A stretch of DNA of 37,253 nucleotides from a bacterium (GTDB lineage Bacteria > Cyanobacteriota > Vampirovibrionia > Gastranaerophilales > Gastranaerophilaceae). Shown here piece by piece: positions 25,781 to 32,250 of this stretch (positions are counted from its first letter, which is position 1; the number at the start of each line of letters is the position of its first letter). The stretch is taken from positions 1 through 37,253 of the forward strand of contig JAFRHR010000067.1 in NCBI GenBank assembly GCA_017433195.1, read 5' to 3'. The notes beneath the pieces were generated by a model, which made no database searches, had not been told where the DNA came from, and worked only from the letters and a program-made list of their open reading frames with translations. Made by a program: the position numbers and the translations under genes.

Positions 25781-26434
25781 TTAGTATCCGATTACTTGTT
25801 TAAGTTCTTCTTCACTATCAACAACTGTGAATAATTCACTCGGCTCGCATTTGATTAATCCTGTTTCATAAAGTTTATTGTATTGTTCTGCTAAACCATT
25901 AAAGAAATCTTTTCCGACAAGTACAATTTTCTTTTTATCTTCTTCTTTTCCGTAGTAATTTTTGGTAATTAAAGTTGTAGCTTCTTGCAGGGTTGTTGTA
26001 CTTCCTGCAAAAATAACCATCGTATCGGCAACTTCCGAAAATTTATCTATTCTCTCTGCTTCACTGTTTGCAGAAGCAATAGTGATACAATTTTCTAAAT
26101 CTTCATCACCCCACAGAGGCTCTTTAACTATTGCCAAATTTTGGATAGGTTTACCCTCTTCATTATTTTTTGAGTAATTTTTTGCTGAATTAAAAGCAGA
26201 ACCCATAATACCCATAGAACCGCAACCTGTTACAATATTTTTACCGCCTAAAATCATGGCTTTTACAGAGTTTGAGCATATATCCATATATTTTAAAATA
26301 TCATCAGTTGCTTTTGAGCTACCTAAAACTGCAACAGTATTCGATTTAGATTGCGGTGTCTTATATTCAGGGGATATTACATTTGGAATATTTGCCTGAA
26401 AAGATGTATAACTTTGAACTTTTTGTATTTGCAT
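25781..26434 (-). CDS. Divergent LOG-family (lysine decarboxylase-like) Rossmann protein
   Basis: 217 residues with the LOG/TIGR00725-like layout: strand VAVLGSS (34-40), GGKNIVTGCGSMGIMGSAF (63-81) where the family has GGGxxGLMG, EAERIDKFSEVADTMVIF with the conserved Arg128, then AGSTTTLQE (143-151) in place of the nucleotide-site PGGxGTxxE. The Thr and Glu remain, but Pro and two Gly are lost. LOG enzymes release free bases from nucleoside monophosphates, so activity here is doubtful. The N-terminus carries SFQA (11-14), like SFKG in the subtilase-like protein. GGAGG lies 9 nt before the ATG, after a TATACTATAC-rich promoter region. It is 112 nt downstream of the amidase gene on the same strand. 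Confidence 0.7.
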   Translation of the reverse strand: MQIQKVQSYTSFQANIPNVISPEYKTPQSKSNTVAVLGSSKATDDILKYMDICSNSVKAMILGGKNIVTGCGSMGIMGSAFNSAKNYSKNNEEGKPIQNLAIVKEPLWGDEDLENCITIASANSEAERIDKFSEVADTMVIFAGSTTTLQEATTLITKNYYGKEEDKKKIVLVGKDFFNGLAEQYNKLYETGLIKCEPSELFTVVDSEEELKQVIGY

Positions 26435-26546
26435 TATGAAACCTCCATGACTTTTTATACTATACAGTATTTAAAAATCGTAAAAAAAATTTTTGCTAAT
26501 TTGCATGAATTTTTTAAATTGAATAAATTGTTAAGAGTATATGCCT

Positions 26547-28004
26547 TTACAAATTGTTTTTATCCTTCAGGGTAAACCAGAGAAATTTTCTCTTCTTCTG
26601 TTCTATCGGTCGGATTTCAGTATAAACATCTCCCGTATTAGAAATATACTGTTGTATTCCCTCTGAAATTCCCTCTGCAAGTTCTTCTATAAACTTACTG
26701 TTTGTATAAAGAACAGAGTCCTCAGGGTTTATCATATATGCACATTCAATCAAAATTCCGACATATTCAGTCGGTCTTATAACCGCAAAACTTGCTGTTT
26801 TAATTCCGTTATCCTTTGTTCCCGTACATCTTACAATTCCGTTCTGTACTGCCTGAGCCAAATCTTTTGCCTCAGGATTGTAGTAATAAACACTTGTTCC
26901 TCTCGATTTCATCGGATCAGAGCCGTCCGGAATTGCGTTAAAATGAATACTTACAAATATTAACGCATCATTTTCTTTCGCAAACTTAACTCTGTCATAA
27001 AGACCTACGGTATTATCTCCCGTTCTCGTCATTTCAATGTTTGCTCCGAGAGATTTCATTGCGTTCTTCAGACTTTTTGCAACTCTTAAATTAACATCTT
27101 TTTCCTTTGTTCCGAGACATCCAATTGCGCCCACTTCGTTTCCGCCATGTCCGGCATCAATTACAATATTAATTCCTCTTAATTTATTATCTCTGATGTA
27201 TTTATCTTTATTTTTTATCTTGAGCGTAAGAGCGCCGTCTTTCATTTCCGAACTGTATGTAATAAATTCCGGTTTATCAAAAGTTGCGGAGTAAACTCCG
27301 TCCTGTCTGTTTTCAACATTAAATACATTCAGTACAACTTTTGCCGCAGTTGTTTTTACTTCATAGGGAAGATTTTTACTGAACACTGCCGTATAAACAA
27401 CTTCTTCTTCCGTATTATATGTGCTGCAGTTCTTAAAATAACCGCCTGAAGTTTCGTCAGCGTATTCGTCATAAACAACATCACTCTGTTTTATCCAGCC
27501 ATATCTGTTAGGAGATAATTTAACTCTGTAAAAAATTCCCGCTCTGCCATCCGTCAGCAAATAAGTATCTTTCGGTAAAAGTGAAATTCTGTTCATTCCG
27601 TAATCTGCAGGACTACTCCTTAAAATACTGTTTTCATTAACTACCGTATAAACTTTTTCTGTTTCCTCAATTATTCCCAAATCCTCTTTCGGAGTGGGCT
27701 GAACAACTTTTTTGGTTATATAGTAATCTCTGACAAATCTGCCTCTTAACTTTTCCGAGGATATCTGAAAATAATTCTTTCCGTCTTTTAATTTTACATA
27801 ATGAGCAAAAGCTCCGTTTGATGCCGTCTTAACACGCTGACCGTTAATTTTCAAAACCTCATTCTTCTTAACACTGCCAATAAAAAATGATGCGTTTGCA
27901 TAAGTAGCTGAATTAACTGTCTTAGGGTAAACAATTTCATAAGCATAAGAGCTTAATGCCGTCAAAAATAATGTTAAAACAACAAAAAATATCCCCTTCT
28001 TCAT
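26547..28004 (-). CDS. Secreted N-acetylmuramoyl-L-alanine amidase with SH3-like domain
   Basis: Periplasmic zinc amidase that cuts the bond between MurNAc and the stem peptide, for cell separation or wall turnover. Of 485 residues, 1-21 form a signal peptide. An N-terminal beta-rich domain follows (about 22-95). Next is an SH3b-like domain (about 118-178: ENSILRSSPADYGMNRI to YGWIKQSDV), then a linker. Amidase_3 covers about 277-450. Catalytic residues are in place: His286 (DAGHGG), Glu301 (KEKDVNL), His354 (SIHFNA) and Glu420 (LIECAYM). The charged tail (KKRKFLWFTLKDKNNL) is unusual. A TATAAT six nt before the ATG and no Shine-Dalgarno suggest a leaderless mRNA. Confidence 0.92.
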   Translation of the reverse strand: MKKGIFFVVLTLFLTALSSYAYEIVYPKTVNSATYANASFFIGSVKKNEVLKINGQRVKTASNGAFAHYVKLKDGKNYFQISSEKLRGRFVRDYYITKKVVQPTPKEDLGIIEETEKVYTVVNENSILRSSPADYGMNRISLLPKDTYLLTDGRAGIFYRVKLSPNRYGWIKQSDVVYDEYADETSGGYFKNCSTYNTEEEVVYTAVFSKNLPYEVKTTAAKVVLNVFNVENRQDGVYSATFDKPEFITYSSEMKDGALTLKIKNKDKYIRDNKLRGINIVIDAGHGGNEVGAIGCLGTKEKDVNLRVAKSLKNAMKSLGANIEMTRTGDNTVGLYDRVKFAKENDALIFVSIHFNAIPDGSDPMKSRGTSVYYYNPEAKDLAQAVQNGIVRCTGTKDNGIKTASFAVIRPTEYVGILIECAYMINPEDSVLYTNSKFIEELAEGISEGIQQYISNTGDVYTEIRPIEQKKRKFLWFTLKDKNNL

Positions 28005-28010
28005 TACATT

Positions 28011-28039
28011 ATTATATTAAATTAAACTTGTTTAAGCAA
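28011..28039 (-). promoter_or_regulatory. Predicted leaderless promoter of the SH3 amidase
   Basis: On the minus strand there is TTGCTT (28039-28034), 17 nt, then a perfect TATAAT (28016-28011). The ATG at 28004 begins 7 nt after the -10. The -35 is weak. Confidence 0.5.
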
Positions 28040-28041
28040 GT

Positions 28042-28345
28042 AAGTTTGCGGAAAAATTAAAAATTTTTCCTGCAAACTTCGGGGAACGGTTTCGAGTCAG
28101 GTTGTGTACTGTCCCGTGCACAACCTGACTCTCACACACCTTAAGGTCGGATTTTAAAAAGTTCGAAAATTTGTCAATTTTCGACTTTTTGCATCCTCCG
28201 ATTTGGTAACTTTTATTTACGAAAGACCCCGCTTTTTTCTGAGAGGTGTCTAAGGAATTTGGATAATGTTTATTGATGAGTACGATTTATTATAAGAATG
28301 TAAATCCTCATCGCTCAAGTCCGACCTGTTCAGGTCGGATTCTTA
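28042..28345. other. Palindrome-rich intergenic region, possible structured RNA
   Basis: No gene is seen between 28005 and 28424. Four stem-loops follow one another. 28042-28079 pairs AAGTTTGC-GGAAAAATT with AATTTTTCC-TGCAAACTT. 28094-28131 has the perfect 13-bp GAGTCAGGTTGTG/CACAACCTGACTC. 28156-28190 pairs AAAAAGTTCGAAAATT with AATTTTCGACTTTTT, with one bulge. 28320-28339 has TCCGACCTG-TT-CAGGTCGGA, followed by a T/A-rich stretch, terminator-like. GGTCGGA at 28145 could also pair with TCCGACC at 28320. It could hold a small RNA, an attenuator for clpP, or clustered repeats. Confidence 0.5.
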
Positions 28346-28361
28346 TTATATTTTCTAAAAA

Positions 28362-28390
28362 TTTACAATTTATGTATTTTATATTATAAT
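28362..28390 (+). promoter_or_regulatory. Predicted promoter of clpP
   Basis: TTTACA (28362-28367), 17 nt, then a perfect TATAAT (28385-28390). The start would be near 28397, leaving a leader of about 28 nt that contains AAAGGAGAG. Confidence 0.7.
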
Positions 28391-28424
28391 TATGGCAAGT
28401 GAAATTTATGCAAAGGAGAGTTAA

Positions 28425-29033
28425 ATGTCTGATTATAAAAAGATTTTAAGTTATGTGCCGACAGTTATTGAATCATCTTCAAGAGGGGAACGTTCTTTTG
28501 ATATCTTCTCAAGATTATTAAGAGAAAGAATTGTTTTTATCGGTGAAGAAATTGATGATGAATTGGCAAATTCTGTTGTAGCTCAATTATTGCTACTCGA
28601 CAGCGAAAATCCCGAAAAAGACATTATGCTATACATAAACAGCCCGGGTGGTGTTATTACGGCCGGCATGGCAATTTATGATACAATGAACCTTATTAAA
28701 TCGGATGTTTCAACTATCTGCTTGGGTGAAGCGGCAAGTATGGGCGCTTTCCTCCTTTCAGGCGGAACAAAAGGCAAGAGAATGGCTTTGCCGAGTGCAA
28801 GAATTATGATTCACCAGCCTTTAGGCGGTGCTAAAGGTCAGGCTACTGATATCGAATTAGAAGCTAAAGAAATTATGAGAATGAAAGAAATGCTTATAAA
28901 AATCATGGCTGATAATTCAGGTCAGGATTACGAAAAAGTTAAAGAAGATTGCGAAAGAGACCACTATCTGTCAGCTCAGGAAGCTGTTGAATACGGTTTA
29001 ATCGATAAAGTTATTACATCTGCTGAAGTATAA
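28425..29033 (+). CDS. clpP: ATP-dependent Clp protease proteolytic subunit
   Basis: Serine peptidase subunit that forms the 14-mer barrel and works with ClpX or ClpA/ClpC ATPases. The 202 residues are full length. The triad is intact: Ser105 in [11 protein letters not shown], His130 in ARIMIHQP and Asp179 in ERDHYLSA. The oxyanion-region SPGGVITAG (73-81) is also present. It is monocistronic, with its own sigma-70-type promoter, a good Shine-Dalgarno (GGAGAG) and a strong terminator. Neither tig nor clpX, common neighbours, is adjacent. Confidence 0.96.
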   Translation: MSDYKKILSYVPTVIESSSRGERSFDIFSRLLRERIVFIGEEIDDELANSVVAQLLLLDSENPEKDIMLYINSPGGVITAGMAIYDTMNLIKSDVSTICLGEAASMGAFLLSGGTKGKRMALPSARIMIHQPLGGAKGQATDIELEAKEIMRMKEMLIKIMADNSGQDYEKVKEDCERDHYLSAQEAVEYGLIDKVITSAEV

Positions 29034-29049
29034 TTTTTAATTTTGATAT

Positions 29050-29085
29050 AAATAACCGCCAAATATATATTTGGCGGTTATTTTT
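29050..29085 (+). terminator. Rho-independent terminator after clpP
   Basis: A perfect inverted repeat AATAACCGCCAAATA/TATTTGGCGGTTATT, followed by T-rich sequence, 16 nt after the clpP stop. Confidence 0.88.
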
Positions 29086-29129
29086 ATTTTTTAAAAATAT
29101 GTTTTTTATTCTCTGTATGAATTTTAGCA

Positions 29130-29272
29130 GGGTAGACTTCAGTCTACCAACTTTTTTGGTTGACTAAAGTAAACCCTTGCGGGAAAACACCTCACCCATT
29201 TTTCAAATACTCAAGTAAATCTTTCGCATTGAAAAATTTCCCTCTCCTTTTAGTAGAGGGAAAATGGTTAGT
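29130..29272. repeat. Dispersed ~150-bp repeat, copy 1
   Basis: Begins GGGTAGACTTCAGTCTACC (self-palindromic), continues with GGTTGACTAAAG and AAACCC (an inverted version of the start), then GGGAAAACACCTCACCC and ATTTTTCAAAT, and ends in a CCCTCT/AGAGGG hairpin. It is closely similar, in the same orientation, to 32094-32248, with small gaps. It carries no open reading frame, so it resembles a non-autonomous palindromic element. Confidence 0.8.
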
Positions 29273-29292
29273 TACGAGGATAAATAAGAAAA

Positions 29293-29324
29293 GTGGCGGG
29301 CACACATTCGCTTTGCCCATCCAC
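29293..29324. repeat. Stem-loop GTGGCGGGCA...TGCCCATCCAC
   Basis: An imperfect hairpin whose GGGCA/TGCCC core and GTGG/CCAC outer stem flank an 11-nt loop. It lies upstream of the sigma-28 promoter and downstream of the copy-1 repeat. It may be part of another dispersed palindrome. Confidence 0.5.
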
Positions 29325-29423
29325 CGGACTTGAACTAATCCCGTTTTCATAAAGTGTTGCGTTTAGTTAGCGAATTCGCCGTTTTACCCATGTAAAGATT
29401 TGTAACAAAAAGGGCAGAAATAC

Positions 29424-29450
29424 TAAAGTTTTAAAAAAAATAGTCGATAA
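29424..29450 (+). promoter_or_regulatory. Predicted sigma-28 (FliA) promoter of the 794-aa protein gene
   Basis: TAAAGTTT (29424-29431), exactly 11 nt, then GTCGATAA (29443-29450). The enterobacterial flagellar sigma-28 consensus is TAAAGTTT-N11-GCCGATAA, so 15 of 16 defined bases match at the exact spacing. It ends 35 nt before the ATG, leaving room for AGGAAAAGGA. Confidence 0.7.
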
Positions 29451-29485
29451 CCGAAGTATAGGAGAAAAATCAGGAAAAGGAAAAA

Positions 29486-31870
29486 ATGGGATTAGCAGCG
29501 TCACAAGTAAGAATGTTAACTTTAACCTCCAGAAAGGCAGGCATAGAGCGTGATATGTTACAAGGCTCTAATCGTAAGATTGCGCTTTCCAGAGAAATGA
29601 ATGAGCTTGCTAACGAGTATTATAATGCTTTAAGTGCTGAAAAATTAATGTATTTGTCAGATTCAGGCGAATACAAAACCATGAATTATCAGTACCTGAT
29701 GGGAAAATCAGGCGGTGTAAAAGGAATTGATGTTAAAAGTGATGTATCAATGCTCCTTATTGATACATATTCAGGTGAAGTTGTTTTGTCTCATGAAATG
29801 CTTAGTAAAATAGGTTCAGTAAGTGATTTGAGAGCAGATTCTCAAAATATTTATATTGCTATTGCAAATTTATGCGGTGATACAAATATATCGCCAACTA
29901 TAGAAGGTGGTATCATATCTCCTGAATTGATCAAAGATATATGTGCAGGGAAATATGATAATTTTGATGCAAATGATTTGGCGGATGTAATAAAAAATCC
30001 TGAGTATAATGCTTGGACAATAGGTTATCATAATGAAATAACTACAATCCCACATTCAGTACCTTCTACTATGTTGCAGGATGATCATTACAATGATTTA
30101 CTTGATATGGGTGTGTGGAATAGATTATCAATTAATATGGGAAATTTAGGGGGCGTTATAGAAGATGCATATTTAGGGCAAAATGAAACAATTGGACAAG
30201 ATTATAATACACCATATTTGGCAAAAACCTCTACAGGACTTGCTGATCATGATCATGCGCTAAACAGCATAAAAAATACTGCAAGACAAATCGGTACTGC
30301 ATATTTTGGTGTAGATAATTATAATGATTTAACATTAAAACAAAAAATAGCTGTTGCAGAAGTAATGAAGTATTTTGGCATAGATGATACTTCAAACCCG
30401 ACTAATACAAATAATAATTTGCAATCAAATTTAATACAAAGAGATAATTATGCATATATATATTATGATTCGGACAACGAGTTGTATGATACATATTTTG
30501 ATGCACAGTTATTTTTAAATGCATTATATACCGCAACACATCTGACAAATGAAGAATATGATTTTAATGCACCTGATAATGTTAATGTTCATACGCATTA
30601 TAATTCAGGGGCGTATTCCGATTTCCCTGATGTTGAGGTTGGGCTCAGATTAGTTGAGGAACAAGGTGGTAGTTTGGGTACGCAACAAACATCTTATAGT
30701 TTAAAAAAATTATATGAATTATCTGCTTCAAATGAAAACTCGCTTGTTCAGGTAGGTACAGATAATAGTTCTCCCGACGATCCTGATAGTCATGTTGGAA
30801 ATTTTTTGGATGCAGTAATTGAAGAACTTGGTATTAGTCCAAGTAATACTGATTTAAATAGTTATTTGAATATTATAAAAAACAGAATTGATGCTGAGTT
30901 ATTTGAAAAATGGGTAGTTGACGATACTCCTACTACAAACAATTCATTAATAGGTCCTGATTATAATGATCCTATTTTAATACATGCTTATGAGAGTGAA
31001 TTATATCCTGATTTGCCGAATAATGATATTGACAGATTATATTTATATGAAGCAAAAGACCCTTCAAGGTACTATACTTATATTGATGCCAGTGCAATTA
31101 CAAATTATTTCTTAGCACAGGCTTTAGGTGAAAATATAGGTTATGGTTATGATACTAATGGAAATTTTCAATACTTGGCCCCGATAACAGATCCGGAGAC
31201 ACAACCGGAGCAGGATTATACTACTGCAACACAACAAACAACAGGAGCGTACACTCCGTATCTAGATGCAGAAAAATTGACGAAATTGTATAATCGTATG
31301 AATGCGACAAAAGAGGCAATATTTGCATCGAATGTAACTGTTGAAGTGCAAGTAACTACTATTGTTGAAGGTGCAGGAGCTAATGCAAACGCATCGTTCC
31401 TCCCTGCAGGTGAAACTGAAAATCAATGGATTCAGAGTTTTAAAGATTTAATAAGAGACGTTAAATTCTATTATCCTATAGTTACTGCATGTGCTAAATA
31501 TGGTATGAATGACAACTTTGACGTTAATCAAAACCTTAAAGACGGTGATTATATAGATAAAAACATACAAAATGGAATATTCCAGTTAATGAGCTTTGAT
31601 ACTGATGTGTTCGCTCTTGATTCAGCTAAAGATACCGATTATTACTTATTAACAAGTGAATTTTCAAAAATGAATGACCCGGCTCAGCAGGCTGTAATTA
31701 CTGCTTGGTACGAAACTGAAAAAGCTGAAATTAATTCTAAAGAAACCTACTGGGATACAATAATCGAAAATCTTTCAACTGAATTAAATTCAATTAAAAC
31801 AGAAATTGAATCTGTTCAGACCTTAATCGATGATGCAGTTAAAACTACCTTCAATTGGGGTAAAGGTTAG
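29486..31870 (+). CDS. Unknown 794-aa protein, MGLAASQ-type N-terminus, possible sigma-28-controlled surface or secreted protein
   Basis: AGGAAAAGGA precedes the ATG. The N-terminus MGLAASQVRMLTLTSRKAG runs into a helical region up to about residue 60. The last 45 residues (from about 750) form another amphipathic helix with coiled-coil spacing (ENLSTELNSIKTEIESV). The middle (about 110-680) is different: acidic, rich in Asn, Asp, Tyr and Thr, with no signal peptide, membrane segment or known domain. Conserved-looking helices at both ends with a variable middle recall flagellin and hook-associated proteins, but no such homology can be claimed. I recall MGLAASQ-type N-termini from Gastranaerophilales and Elusimicrobia proteins, unverified. 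The upstream promoter fits sigma-28. Repeats flank the gene on both sides. Confidence 0.8.
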   Translation: MGLAASQVRMLTLTSRKAGIERDMLQGSNRKIALSREMNELANEYYNALSAEKLMYLSDSGEYKTMNYQYLMGKSGGVKGIDVKSDVSMLLIDTYSGEVVLSHEMLSKIGSVSDLRADSQNIYIAIANLCGDTNISPTIEGGIISPELIKDICAGKYDNFDANDLADVIKNPEYNAWTIGYHNEITTIPHSVPSTMLQDDHYNDLLDMGVWNRLSINMGNLGGVIEDAYLGQNETIGQDYNTPYLAKTSTGLADHDHALNSIKNTARQIGTAYFGVDNYNDLTLKQKIAVAEVMKYFGIDDTSNPTNTNNNLQSNLIQRDNYAYIYYDSDNELYDTYFDAQLFLNALYTATHLTNEEYDFNAPDNVNVHTHYNSGAYSDFPDVEVGLRLVEEQGGSLGTQQTSYSLKKLYELSASNENSLVQVGTDNSSPDDPDSHVGNFLDAVIEELGISPSNTDLNSYLNIIKNRIDAELFEKWVVDDTPTTNNSLIGPDYNDPILIHAYESELYPDLPNNDIDRLYLYEAKDPSRYYTYIDASAITNYFLAQALGENIGYGYDTNGNFQYLAPITDPETQPEQDYTTATQQTTGAYTPYLDAEKLTKLYNRMNATKEAIFASNVTVEVQVTTIVEGAGANANASFLPAGETENQWIQSFKDLIRDVKFYYPIVTACAKYGMNDNFDVNQNLKDGDYIDKNIQNGIFQLMSFDTDVFALDSAKDTDYYLLTSEFSKMNDPAQQAVITAWYETEKAEINSKETYWDTIIENLSTELNSIKTEIESVQTLIDDAVKTTFNWGKG

Positions 31871-32021
31871 GGGTAAATAAAGGCGCTGTGTAACATCAAT
31901 AAGGACTGAATGTCGAATTTTTGAGAGATAGTGGAGTAATAATCTAAGATAAATAAAAGTTAAGCAGCTTTGTGTTACCAATCAGACGAAGTATTGTGTC
32001 GATTTGGTAAAGTAATGTTGA

Positions 32022-32050
32022 TAAGATCCTGAAACAAGTTCAGGATGACA
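32022..32050. repeat. 29-nt palindromic repeat, copy 2
   Basis: Identical over 29 nt to 20331-20359, with arms TCCTGAA/TTCAGGA. It lies between the converging 794-aa gene and the secreted-protein gene, the same sort of site as copy 1. Confidence 0.8.
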
Positions 32051-32060
32051 CATAATTGTT

Positions 32061-32090
32061 TATAATTTTACAGTTCTGAATATGGGCGAG
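32061..32090 (-). pseudogene. Fossil copy of the 3' end of the secreted-protein gene
   Basis: Matches 32252-32281 at 27 of 30 positions. Read on the minus strand it encodes S-P-I-F-R-T-V-K-L and then TAA; the live gene ends S-L-I-F-R-T-V-K-L and then TAG. Two of the three mismatches are silent. It lies immediately beyond the repeat element that separates it from the live copy. Confidence 0.7.
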
Positions 32091-32093
32091 TTT

Positions 32094-32248
32094 GGGTAGA
32101 CTTTAGTCTACCACTATCACATGCCATAACATACTTCGGTTGACTAAAGCAAACCCTTACGGGAAAACACCTCACCCATTTTTCAAATGCTCATAATTCT
32201 TTCGCATTGAAAAATTCCCCTCTCCTATAAGGCGAGGGAAAATAGTTT
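32094..32248. repeat. Dispersed ~150-bp repeat, copy 2
   Basis: Same order of blocks as 29130-29272: GGGTAGACTTTAGTCTACC, GGTTGACTAAAGCAAACCC, GGGAAAACACCTCACCC, ATTTTTCAAAT, then a CCCTCTCC/GAGGG hairpin. The spacer after the first palindrome is longer here. It is flanked by the two 30-nt copies of a gene end, as expected if it inserted there. Confidence 0.8.
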
Positions 32249-32250
32249 TC

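Larger units (their letters stand above)
31871..32093. other. Intergenic stretch with a gene-end fossil
   Basis: No gene is seen here. The stretch starts with a GGGGTAAAT motif overlapping the preceding stop codon. It contains the second 29-nt palindrome (32022-32050) and a 30-nt copy (32061-32090) of the 3' end of the minus-strand gene at 32251. The remainder, about 31880-32020, shows no structure I can name. Confidence 0.6.

Noticed and set aside
29320..29400. GGACTTGAACTAATCCC resembles the complement of a tRNA T-arm.
   Set aside because: No matching acceptor, D or anticodon arms could be folded around it on either strand; it is at most a degenerate fragment.
29130..32248. Composite transposon around the 794-aa gene.
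   Set aside because: The flanking repeats have no transposase and the gene between is not one; only a non-autonomous repeat is supported.
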